Below, in pieces: positions 1-5,461 of a stretch of DNA of 5,730 nt. Numbering within the stretch: position 1 is the stretch's first letter; each line of letters opens with the position of its first letter. A model generated the notes under the pieces. It made no database searches. It was not told the DNA's origin and saw only the letters and a program-made list of their open reading frames with translations. A program made the position numbers and the translations under genes. This DNA is from Hyphomicrobiales bacterium (lineage in GTDB: Bacteria; Pseudomonadota; Alphaproteobacteria; Rhizobiales; Beijerinckiaceae), in contig JAIXZF010000241.1 in the NCBI GenBank assembly GCA_027489835.1, positions 1 to 5,730 on the forward strand, written 5' to 3'.

Positions 1-330
1 CGGGTCGACGTCAAGCTCGAGATCGGCGACGACAAGACCGTCACCGCCAAGGTCGTGGTCGACCGGGTCGAGACGCTGCACCTGCTCCAGCGCGACGCCA
101 AGACGCTCGAGCGCGCCTTCGAGCAGGCCGGACTGAAATCCAGCGATGGCGGCATCGACATCACCCTGCGCGATCCCGGCCAGCAGGCGCGGCAGGGGCG
201 GGATGAAGGCTTTTCGGATGAACTCGCCGGGCGCGAGCGCGGCCGGTCCGAGGCTGGTGCCCTGCCCGAAGCGCAACCCATTCCCGTCCGGCGCATGATC
301 CGCGCCGGCGGGCTCGATCTGTCGATCTGA
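1..330 (+). CDS. fliK: FliK flagellar hook-length control protein, C-terminal part (5' end outside window)
   Basis: The reading frame is open from the first base and gives 109 residues before TGA. It begins RVDVKLEIGDD and continues with a TAKVVVDRVETLHLLQRDAKTL-like stretch ending GLKSSDGGIDITLRD. This matches the C-terminal Flg_hook domain of FliK: a beta strand after an LGxVxV-type motif, a strand rich in A/V, a helix 'xxLxxLLQRDxxxLERAFEQAGL', then a final strand. FliK is known to measure hook length and, through this domain, to switch the FlhB export gate from hook to filament substrates. After the domain (about residue 60) comes a charged, Gly/Arg/Glu-rich tail ending GGLDLSI, a typical short hydrophobic end for alphaproteobacterial FliK. 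The start and the long disordered N-terminal half lie upstream. flgD starts 11 nt after the stop, so the two are very probably co-transcribed. FliK proteins diverge strongly, so the call rests on this domain and on context. Confidence 0.82.
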   Translation, partial: RVDVKLEIGDDKTVTAKVVVDRVETLHLLQRDAKTLERAFEQAGLKSSDGGIDITLRDPGQQARQGRDEGFSDELAGRERGRSEAGALPEAQPIPVRRMIRAGGLDLSI

Positions 331-341
331 GGTTCAACGCC

Positions 342-1013
342 ATGACGACCATCGCAGCCGCACAGTCCGCCTCGAACGCCGCCGCCACAACCAAGACCGG
401 GGCCAAGGACAGCCGGGCGCAGATCGCCGGCAATTTCGACCAGTTCCTGCAGCTGCTGACGACGCAGCTCAAGAACCAGGACCCGACATCGCCGCTGGAC
501 ACCAACCAGTTCACCCAGCAGCTCGTGCAGTTCGCCCAGGTCGAGCAACAGCTCAAGCAGAACGAGACCCTGACCTCGCTCCTCGCGATGAGCAAGGCCA
601 CGACCACCAGCAATGCGATGAGCTTCGTCGGCAGCCGCGTGACGATGGATGGCTCGACCAGCAGCCTGAAAGGGGGCGCCGCCGAGTGGCGACTCGAGGC
701 CCCGCGAGGCGGGGCGGCCACGGTCACGATCAAGGACAAGAGCGGCAGCGTCGTGCAGTCGCGGAACATCACCCTGACGGCCGGGCAGCAGAGCTTCCGC
801 TGGGATGGCAGAACCTCGACCGGGGCGACGGCGCCGGAGGGCGAGTATTCGATCGTGGTGGATGCGATGGACGCCACGCGCTCGCGCATGTCCGTCAGCA
901 CCGAGGTGAGCGGCGTGGTGGACGGCGTCGACTTCACCGGCGACACGCCTGTGCTCGTCATCGGGACCACGCGGACCCCCATCGACAAGGTGAAGTCGGT
1001 GAGCCGGAGCTAG
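342..1013 (+). CDS. flgD: FlgD flagellar hook-capping protein
   Basis: The 223-residue product is the scaffold at the tip of the growing hook that lets FlgE subunits polymerise; it is exported by the flagellar type III system and is absent from the finished hook. The N-terminal FlgD signature is clear at residues 34-53, with FLQLLTTQLKNQDP followed by a P-D pair. A Gln-rich helix follows (about 57-80). From about residue 92 the chain is beta-rich and matches the FlgD Ig-like/Tudor region, including 'FRWDG' at 152-156, usual just before the 'G..ap.G.Y' loop (161-169). The first 30 residues are Ala/Thr/Ser-rich and disordered, as expected for an export signal. The ATG at 342 has a GAGG Shine-Dalgarno at 329-332 with 9 nt spacing, overlapping the fliK stop, which suggests coupled translation. 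Length is normal for the family. A terminator-like hairpin follows, so this is likely the last gene of its operon. Confidence 0.96.
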   Translation: MTTIAAAQSASNAAATTKTGAKDSRAQIAGNFDQFLQLLTTQLKNQDPTSPLDTNQFTQQLVQFAQVEQQLKQNETLTSLLAMSKATTTSNAMSFVGSRVTMDGSTSSLKGGAAEWRLEAPRGGAATVTIKDKSGSVVQSRNITLTAGQQSFRWDGRTSTGATAPEGEYSIVVDAMDATRSRMSVSTEVSGVVDGVDFTGDTPVLVIGTTRTPIDKVKSVSRS

Positions 1014-1054
1014 GCCCGCGGCAGGCTTCCGCCCCATGCCTCCAGCCCCTGATC

Positions 1055-1095
1055 AAGGGCCTCAGCCTCCCATTCCGGAGGCGCTGGAGGCCCTT
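1055..1095 (+). terminator. Terminator-like hairpin downstream of flgD
   Basis: A perfect 9-bp outer stem pairs AAGGGCCTC (1055-1063) with GAGGCCCTT (1087-1095). It continues with AGC (1064-1066) against GCT (1083-1085) and CTCC (1067-1070) against GGAG (1077-1080), with small bulges on the 3' side and a 6-nt loop CATTCC. That makes about 16 pairs. Downstream there is no immediate T-run, only a TTTT at 1103-1106 after AGCCAAA. The hairpin is clearly visible. That it ends flgD transcription is inferred from its place between flgD and the independently organised sciP. It could instead be an mRNA 3'-end stabiliser. Confidence 0.5.
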
Positions 1096-1164
1096 AGCCA
1101 AATTTTAAGCCGCCACGCCTTACATTGCTCCGGACATTGGTCTGTAGAGTTGTGTGAGCGTAGT
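1096..1164 (+). promoter_or_regulatory. Candidate promoter/operator region of sciP
   Basis: This 69-bp stretch is clearly richer in A+T than its surroundings and lies between the flgD hairpin and the sciP start, so it should hold the sciP promoter. It contains TTAA at 1105-1108 and TTAC at 1120-1123, 11 nt apart. Those resemble CtrA half-sites, but the spacing differs from the usual 7. It also holds a direct repeat: ACATTG at 1122-1127 and again at 1134-1139, each followed by (C/G)TC. A TTACAT (1120-1125) and a weak TGTAGA (1143-1148), 17 nt apart, could be -35/-10 elements, but the match is poor. The sciP ribosome site is weak (GAG at 1156-1158). The promoter location is inferred; the exact elements are uncertain. 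Confidence 0.4.
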
Positions 1165-1440
1165 ATGACCGAGGGTCTTAGACCGCGTGTGAAGTATGTC
1201 ATCGGCCCCGATGGGAGCCCGCTGACCATCGCCGACCTTCCGCCCCAGGGCACCCATCGTTGGGTGATCCGGCGCAAGGCGGAGGTCGTGGCCGCCGTGC
1301 GCGGCGGGCTGCTCAGCCTCGAGGAGGCTTGCCAGCGCTACACGCTGACCACCGAGGAATTCCTCAGCTGGCAGCTCTCGATTGACCAGCATGGCCTCGC
1401 CGGCCTGCGCACCACCCGCATCCAGCACTACCGGCAGTAG
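1165..1440 (+). CDS. sciP: SciP, CtrA-inhibiting cell-cycle transcription regulator (DUF1153)
   Basis: This 91-residue basic protein matches the SciP/DUF1153 family. Its conserved parts are VKYVIGPDGSPLTIADLPP (9-27), RWVIRRKAEVVAAVRGGLLS (32-51) and a helix-turn-helix-like segment EEACQRY-LTTEEFLSWQ (53-70), ending HGLAGLRTTRIQHYR. In Caulobacter SciP accumulates late in the cycle, binds CtrA and DNA, and blocks transcription of CtrA-activated genes, including flagellar ones; that role is transferred here by homology. Length is close to the Caulobacter protein. The ATG at 1165 is chosen because homology begins within a few residues. The same frame stays open upstream to 1036, but that extension runs through the flgD hairpin and has no family similarity. 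A strong terminator follows 31 nt after the stop, and the gene looks monocistronic. Its place between two flagellar operons, directly upstream of a CtrA box, suits a local feedback on the fliF operon. Confidence 0.93.
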   Translation: MTEGLRPRVKYVIGPDGSPLTIADLPPQGTHRWVIRRKAEVVAAVRGGLLSLEEACQRYTLTTEEFLSWQLSIDQHGLAGLRTTRIQHYRQ

Positions 1441-1471
1441 CCGCGCGGCCCTTCCGGGCTCAATCCATCCC

Positions 1472-1511
1472 GCCGCCCCGACGCCGCAGCGTCGCGGGCG
1501 GCTTATTTTTT
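1472..1511 (+). terminator. Rho-independent terminator of sciP
   Basis: The stem pairs GCCGCCC (1472-1478) with GGGCGGC (1496-1502) and CGACG (1479-1483) with CGTCG (1490-1494), with one bulged C at 1495. The 6-nt interval CCGCAG (1484-1489) can close with one more C-G pair, leaving a CGCA loop. The stem is followed at once by TTATTTTTT (1503-1511). A 12-13 bp GC stem plus a U-tract is a textbook intrinsic terminator. It separates sciP from the fliF operon, so fliF must have its own promoter downstream. Confidence 0.9.
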
Positions 1512-1528
1512 GGCCTCCGCCACATTCG

Positions 1529-1544
1529 TTAACCTCCTGATAAC
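1529..1544 (+). promoter_or_regulatory. CtrA-binding box upstream of fliF
   Basis: The sequence reads TTAA, seven bases (CCTCCTG), then ATAAC. The alphaproteobacterial CtrA consensus is TTAA-N7-TTAAC, so this has one mismatch. It starts 18 nt after the sciP terminator T-tract and about 87 nt before the fliF start, where an early flagellar class II promoter would be expected. In Caulobacter the fliF operon is directly CtrA-activated. TTAA is very rare in this GC-rich window: I find it only here and upstream of sciP. If CtrA overlaps the -35 region, transcription should begin around 1565-1575; I see no convincing -10 hexamer. Confidence 0.75.
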
Positions 1545-1568
1545 CACGCACCGGGAAAAACTTGCCTA

Positions 1569-1607
1569 CCGGTTCATGTCCGCGCCTGCTTGGCGTGGCG
1601 GAACCGG
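1569..1607 (+). repeat. Extended inverted repeat / hairpin in the fliF leader
   Basis: CCGGTTC (1569-1575) is exactly complementary to GAACCGG (1601-1607). Inside it a second stem pairs CCGCGCC (1580-1586) with GGCGTGG (1592-1598), with one G-U pair and a TGCTT loop. The two stems are separated by a small internal loop. The structure lies downstream of the CtrA box and 11 nt before the fliF Shine-Dalgarno. In RNA it would be a stem-loop near the 5' end of the operon transcript. In DNA it could be an operator. Caulobacter FlbD represses fliF through an ftr element near the promoter, which makes an FlbD site one possibility, but I cannot match the ftr consensus with certainty. Confidence 0.5.
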
Positions 1608-1618
1608 CGGAATGGTGC

Positions 1619-1622
1619 GAGG
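1619..1622 (+). promoter_or_regulatory. Ribosome binding site deciding the fliF GTG start
   Basis: GAGG lies 8 nt before GTG at 1631. The frame stays open upstream to a TTG at 1562, but that would add 23 residues of unrelated sequence encoded across the leader hairpin. FliF homology begins at the GTG, so this site fixes the start. Confidence 0.8.
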
Positions 1623-1630
1623 TCGATGGC

Positions 1631-3313
1631 GTGAACGCGCTGGTGCAGCAGTTCGTAAAGCTCGGTGCAGGCAGGCTCGCCGCCATGCTGACGGTCACGG
1701 CTGTCCTGATCGGTTTCTTCGGCTTCGTGATCTTCCGCTTCTCGCAGCCCACCATGGGGCTGCTCTACAGCGACCTGTCGCTGCAGGACGCCGCGCAGGT
1801 GGTGAAGGACCTCGAGGCCCGCAACATCCGGTACGAGACGCGCGGCGAGGGCCAGACCATCATGGCTCCGAAGGCCGACATCCCGCGCATCCGCATGGAG
1901 CTGGCCGCCAAGGGCCTGCCGTCCGGCGGCGGGGTCGGGTACGAGATCTTCGACAAGGGCGACGCCTTCTCGTCGACCAGCTTCGTCCAGAACATCAACC
2001 ATCTGCGGGCGCTCGAAGGCGAGCTGACCCGCACGATCCGCGCTATCGGCCGCGTGCTGAACGCCCGTGTCCACCTCGTCATTCCCGAGCGCAAGCTGTT
2101 CGAGCGCGACCGCGAGCAGCCGCGCGCCTCGATCGTGCTCAAGCTGCGCGGCGAGCTCGATGCGGGGCAGATCAGGGCCATCCGCCACCTCGTCGCCTCC
2201 GCCGTCGAAGGGCTCAAGCCCGAGCGCGTCTCGATCGTCGATGAAGGCGGACGGCTGCTGGCCGACGGCGCGCAGGGCGAGGCCGGCACGGCCGGTGCCG
2301 GCGCCGAGGAGCGGCAGGTCTCGATCGAGCGCCGCGTGAAGTCGCAGGTCGAGGAGATCGTGGCGAGCGTGGTCGGCTCGGGCCGCTCGCGCGTGCAGGT
2401 CAACGCCCAGCTCGAGATGAACCGCGTCGAGAGCCGCTCCGAGACCTTCGATCCTGAAAGCCGGGTGGCGCGCTCCACCCAGAGCCGCACCGAGAGCTCC
2501 ACCTCCAGCGAGCCGCGCGAAGCCGGCGTGTCCGTCGGCAACGAGCTGCCCGGCGCGCAGGGGCAGGGCGGCCAGGGCCAGAACCGCGACGCCAGCAACA
2601 AGAACGAGGAAATCACCAACTTCGAGATTTCCCGCACGACGCGCACCGAAGTGCTGGAGGGGGGGCGTCTGCGCCGGCTCTCCGTGGCGGTGCTGGTCGA
2701 CGGCATCTATGCCCGCACCGCGAACGGCGAGACCACCTACCAGCCGCGCGGACAGGAGGAACTCGACCGCATCGGCGCGCTGGTGCGCACGGCCATCGGC
2801 TTCGACCGCCAGCGCGGCGACCAGGTCGAGGTCGTCAACCTGCGCTTCGCCGAGACGCCGGCTCCGCCCGAGCTGAAGGAGCTCAGCCTCGTCCAGCAAC
2901 TCCTGTCCTTCACCAAGGAGGACGTGCTGCGCGCCTTCGAGCTGGGCGTGATCGCGCTGCTCACGCTCATCGTGCTGCTTACCGTCGTGCGCCCGCTGCT
3001 CAGGCAGGTCATGGCGCCCGAGCCGGGCCGCCGCGGCGGCGGCGAGGAAGGGCAGGGCGGCGCGCAAGGCCAGATTCAGGCCCAGGGCGGCATGCAGCAG
3101 CTGCCCAATGGCACCATGACGGGCCAGCAGCAGATGATCGCGGGGCCGAATGGCAACGAGTCCCCGTCCGAGCGGATGCTGGCCCTTGCCCAGATCAAGG
3201 GGCAGATCAAGGCGCAGTCGGTCGAGAAGGTCGGCGCCATGGTCAACGAGAACCCCAGCGACTCCGTGGCGGTGCTGCGCTCATGGGTCCACGAACAGCC
3301 GGCCGGAAGCTGA
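1631..3313 (+). CDS. fliF: FliF flagellar MS-ring protein
   Basis: The 560-residue inner-membrane protein forms the MS ring, the base on which the rotor and export gate assemble. Transmembrane segment 1 is at about 16-37 (LAAMLTVTAVLIGFFGFVIF) and segment 2 at about 434-457. Between them lies the periplasmic part. The YscJ/FliF ring-building region (about 40-215) includes YSDLS, the GYEIFDKGDAF loop (103-113) and RVLNARVHLVIPERKLF (141-157). The FliF C-region (about 225-408) has a Ser/Thr/Arg/Glu-rich and Gly/Gln-rich disordered loop at about 265-325. The cytoplasmic tail has a Gly/Gln-rich linker (461-508) and ends NPSDSVAVLRSWVHE (541-555), the conserved helix that binds the FliG N-terminal domain. 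The start is GTG with a good ribosome site. fliG begins 3 nt after the stop, so the two ring partners are translationally coupled. Transcription is probably CtrA-driven from the box at 1529. A run of seven G bases occurs at 2659-2665. Confidence 0.97.
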   Translation: MNALVQQFVKLGAGRLAAMLTVTAVLIGFFGFVIFRFSQPTMGLLYSDLSLQDAAQVVKDLEARNIRYETRGEGQTIMAPKADIPRIRMELAAKGLPSGGGVGYEIFDKGDAFSSTSFVQNINHLRALEGELTRTIRAIGRVLNARVHLVIPERKLFERDREQPRASIVLKLRGELDAGQIRAIRHLVASAVEGLKPERVSIVDEGGRLLADGAQGEAGTAGAGAEERQVSIERRVKSQVEEIVASVVGSGRSRVQVNAQLEMNRVESRSETFDPESRVARSTQSRTESSTSSEPREAGVSVGNELPGAQGQGGQGQNRDASNKNEEITNFEISRTTRTEVLEGGRLRRLSVAVLVDGIYARTANGETTYQPRGQEELDRIGALVRTAIGFDRQRGDQVEVVNLRFAETPAPPELKELSLVQQLLSFTKEDVLRAFELGVIALLTLIVLLTVVRPLLRQVMAPEPGRRGGGEEGQGGAQGQIQAQGGMQQLPNGTMTGQQQMIAGPNGNESPSERMLALAQIKGQIKAQSVEKVGAMVNENPSDSVAVLRSWVHEQPAGS

Positions 3314-3316
3314 TCG

Positions 3317-4372
3317 ATGGCCGTCACCCCGCGCCCCGCCGCAACCGCCGTCGCGACCACCAACGCCTCGGGCCAGCGCGAGCTCAGCGGCCCGCACAAG
3401 GCCGCCGTCATCCTGCTGCTGCTGGGCGACGAGTTCGGAAAGCCCGTGTGGAGCGAGCTCGAGGACCACGAGATCAGGATCATCTCGCGCTGCATGACCG
3501 AGCTCGGCACGGTCGAGGCCGAGACGGTGGAGCGCGTGATGGTCGACTTCGTGGCGAAGCTTTCCAACGCCGGCTCGGTGACCGGCTCATACGACCGCAC
3601 CGAAGCGCTTCTCTCGCGCATCCTGCCCAAGAACCAGGTCGCCACCATTATGGAGGAGATCAGGGGACCGGCCGGGCGCAACATGTGGCAGAAGCTCGCC
3701 AACATCGAAGCCGCCGTGCTCGCGAACTTCCTCAAGAACGAGTATCCGCAGACCGTCGCCGTCGTGCTCTCCAAGATCAAGCCGGACCATGCCGCGCAGG
3801 TGCTGAGCATGCTGCCGGAAGACTTCGCCATCGACGCAGTACAGCGCATGCTGCGGATGGAGAACGTGCAGAAGGAGGCGCTCGACCATATCGAGCAGAC
3901 GCTGCGCTCCGAATTCGTCGCCACCCTGGCCCAGACGCAGCGGCGCGACCCGCACGAGATCATGGCCGTGATCTTCAACTCCTTCGACCGCCAGACCGAG
4001 ACGCGCTTCCTGTCCTCGCTCGATACGATCAGCAAGGAATCGTCTCGGAAGATCCGCTCGCTGATGTTCACCTTCGACGATCTCCAGAAGCTCGACCCGG
4101 CCGGCGTGCAGACTTTGCTGCGTGTGGTCGACCGCGAGACGCTGTCCCGCGCGCTCAAGGGCGCCAACCAGGCGGCGAAGGATTATTTCTTCGCCGGCAT
4201 GTCGACCCGCGCCGCCAAGAACCTGCAGGACGACATGCAGAGCCTCGGACCGCTCAGGCTCAAGGAGGTCGACGAGGCGCAGACCCGGATGGTCATGGCC
4301 GCCAAGGACCTCGCCGAAAAGGGCGAGATCGTGATCGCCAAGAACAACGCCGAAGACGAACTGATCTACTGA
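3317..4372 (+). CDS. fliG: FliG flagellar motor switch protein
   Basis: The 351-residue product links the MS ring to the C ring and carries the torque-generating face that meets the stator. The N-terminal FliF-binding domain is at about 23-115 (LSGPHKAAVILLLLGDEF at 23-40). The middle domain has the FliM-binding EHPQ-type motif as EYPQ (142-145), followed by TVAVVLSKI. The hinge and C-domain include MFTF (250-253). The charged residues on the torque helix, known from E. coli to pair with MotA, are present: K281 (ALKG), R298 (MSTRAA), D305-D306 and R314 (GPLRL). The first 22 residues are an Ala/Thr-rich extension without a recognised role. A GGAAG ribosome site (3305-3309) lies inside the end of fliF, 7 nt before the ATG. 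fliH follows after 9 nt. Length and motifs indicate a complete, functional gene. Confidence 0.97.
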   Translation: MAVTPRPAATAVATTNASGQRELSGPHKAAVILLLLGDEFGKPVWSELEDHEIRIISRCMTELGTVEAETVERVMVDFVAKLSNAGSVTGSYDRTEALLSRILPKNQVATIMEEIRGPAGRNMWQKLANIEAAVLANFLKNEYPQTVAVVLSKIKPDHAAQVLSMLPEDFAIDAVQRMLRMENVQKEALDHIEQTLRSEFVATLAQTQRRDPHEIMAVIFNSFDRQTETRFLSSLDTISKESSRKIRSLMFTFDDLQKLDPAGVQTLLRVVDRETLSRALKGANQAAKDYFFAGMSTRAAKNLQDDMQSLGPLRLKEVDEAQTRMVMAAKDLAEKGEIVIAKNNAEDELIY

Positions 4373-4381
4373 CGAGCCCCG

Positions 4382-5050
4382 ATGACAGCCGCCAAGTTCA
4401 TCTTCGAGACCGATTTCCGCAAGGAGGCCCATGGCCGCCGGGTGACCGACGTCGACGTCAGCGCCGCGCGCGAGCAGGGCTTCCAGGAAGGCGTGCAGCA
4501 GGGTCGCCGTGAGGCCGAGGGCAAGTCCAGCGCCGCGCTGACGCACATGGCCGGCGTCATCGCCGCGCAGGCCGAGCGGCTGCTTGCGGCGCAGGACGAA
4601 CGCGTCGCGCTGATCGAGGCCTCCGCCGCCGCGCTGGCCGTGACGATGGCCCGGCGGCTCGCGGGCGCGGCGCTCGCCGACAGGCCGCAGGCGCTGATCG
4701 AGGCCGCGGCGCGCGAATGCCTGGCCCATGCCCGCACCGCTCCGCACCTTGCCGTCCGGGTCAACGAGGCCAGGGTCGACGACGCCGAGAGGCTGTTCGG
4801 CCGGCTTACGCGGGAAAGCGGCTTTGCCGGCAAGCTCATCATCCTCGGCGAGCCCGAGATCGCGGACGGCGACGCGCGGCTGGAATGGGCCGATGGCGGG
4901 CTCGTGATCGACCGGGGCGCCGTCGACGCCCTCATCATGGCGGCGACCGAGCAGGTGCTCGGCCGCAGGCCGCAGGACCTGCTCGAGCCCGATCCGGAGC
5001 AGGGCGACGCGCCCGCTGCCGACCGGCCGGCCCAACACGATCACAGCTGA
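4382..5050 (+). CDS. fliH: FliH (FlbE), flagellar export ATPase regulator
   Basis: The 222-residue soluble protein fits FliH, which binds the export ATPase FliI and docks it to FliN in the C ring; the Caulobacter homologue is called FlbE. Three features support the call. The aromatic N-terminus FIFETDF (6-12) could fill the role of the Trp/aromatic residues that contact FliN and FlhA. A GxxxGxxxG series occurs at G33, G37 and G41, the hallmark of the FliH helix. A long Ala-rich coiled helix (about 45-115) precedes a C-terminal domain with the 'ARLEWADGGLVIDRG' pattern (165-179). The final 25 residues are acidic/Pro-rich and look disordered. The family is weakly conserved, so position between fliG and fliN adds much weight. 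The ribosome site is poor (GAG at 4374-4376), and the gene starts 9 nt after fliG, suggesting coupling. fliI is not in the window. Confidence 0.9.
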   Translation: MTAAKFIFETDFRKEAHGRRVTDVDVSAAREQGFQEGVQQGRREAEGKSSAALTHMAGVIAAQAERLLAAQDERVALIEASAAALAVTMARRLAGAALADRPQALIEAAARECLAHARTAPHLAVRVNEARVDDAERLFGRLTRESGFAGKLIILGEPEIADGDARLEWADGGLVIDRGAVDALIMAATEQVLGRRPQDLLEPDPEQGDAPAADRPAQHDHS

Positions 5051-5061
5051 GGAGACGGAAC

Positions 5062-5403
5062 ATGGCCAATGGGGATCTGCCGCTTCCTCCGCTCAGCGCG
5101 GGCCAGGGCGTGCCGATGGGGCTCGGGGTCGATCGATCCGGCCCGGTTCCGACCAAGACCGCCGAGGACCTCGAGCAGGTCTTCGACGTGCCGGTCACGG
5201 TCGCGGCCGTGCTCGGCTCGCACAAGATGCCGATCGGAGACATGCTCAAGCTCCAGCCCGGCGCGGTGCTCGAGCTCGACCGGCGCGTCGGCGAGGCGAT
5301 CGACATCCTGGTCAACGACCGGCTGGTGGCGCGCGGCGAGGTCGTCATCGTCGAGGACAAGCTCGGCGTCACCATGACCGAGATCATCAAGGCCGACCGG
5401 TGA
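5062..5403 (+). CDS. fliN: FliN flagellar motor switch / C-ring protein
   Basis: The 113-residue protein is a complete short FliN, the most abundant component of the C ring and the docking site for the FliH-FliI complex. A Pro/Gly-rich N-terminus of about 33 residues precedes the SpoA (FliMN_C) domain: DLEQVFDVPVTVAAVLG (36-52), then MPIGDMLKLQPGAVLELDRRVGEAIDILVN (56-85) and the closing LVARGEVVIVEDKLGVTMTEII (88-109). These are the standard SpoA strands, including 'LVARGEVV'. The ATG at 5062 is preceded by a strong GGAG (5051-5054) 7 nt upstream. The reading frame stays open upstream, but that part overlaps fliH and has no FliN similarity. Its position directly after fliH agrees with the known physical interaction of the two products. 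Confidence 0.96.
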   Translation: MANGDLPLPPLSAGQGVPMGLGVDRSGPVPTKTAEDLEQVFDVPVTVAAVLGSHKMPIGDMLKLQPGAVLELDRRVGEAIDILVNDRLVARGEVVIVEDKLGVTMTEIIKADR

Positions 5404-5461
5404 GGCCTTGTCCCATCAACGGGGTGCGGGGCGTCCCAACCACGTCGAAAGGTTCTGAACC

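Noticed and set aside
1036..1164. N-terminal extension of sciP from the upstream ATG at 1036
   Set aside because: It would place coding sequence through the flgD hairpin and the AT-rich promoter region, and SciP homology begins just after the ATG at 1165.
1441..1470. Small GCCC-TTCC-GGGC hairpin just after sciP
   Set aside because: Only four base pairs; a much stronger terminator follows immediately.
1562..1630. Upstream TTG start for fliF
   Set aside because: It adds 23 unrelated residues across the leader inverted repeat; the GTG at 1631 has a well-spaced GAGG and fits the family N-terminus.
1574..3067. Long open frame on the minus strand opposite fliF (497 codons)
   Set aside because: It mirrors the codon pattern of fliF in high-GC DNA, has a His/Leu/Arg/Ala-biased composition without any recognisable domain, and no ribosome site or promoter logic. 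fliF is certain on the other strand.
691..4041. GANTC (CcrM methylation) sites at 691, 3073, 3158, 3260 and 4037
   Set aside because: All those found lie inside genes, none in the sciP or fliF promoter regions, so there is no sign of methylation-controlled transcription here.
3283..4512. 409-codon + strand frame overlapping fliG
   Set aside because: Arg/Pro/Ala-rich out-of-frame shadow of fliG, which has full family motifs in its own frame.
3587..5044. Long open frame on the minus strand spanning fliH and most of fliG (485 codons)
   Set aside because: It crosses two well-identified genes and their junction and has low-complexity composition; it is a GC-rich shadow.
4717..5061. Upstream extension of the fliN frame into fliH
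   Set aside because: The extension is Arg/Pro/Gly-rich out-of-frame sequence; the ATG at 5062 has a strong ribosome site and FliN similarity.
5404..5461. Possible promoter or attenuator between fliN and flbD
   Set aside because: Only 3-bp stems and no sigma70, sigma54 (TGGC-N8-TTGC type) or CtrA motif visible; it is better read as an operon spacer with the flbD ribosome site.
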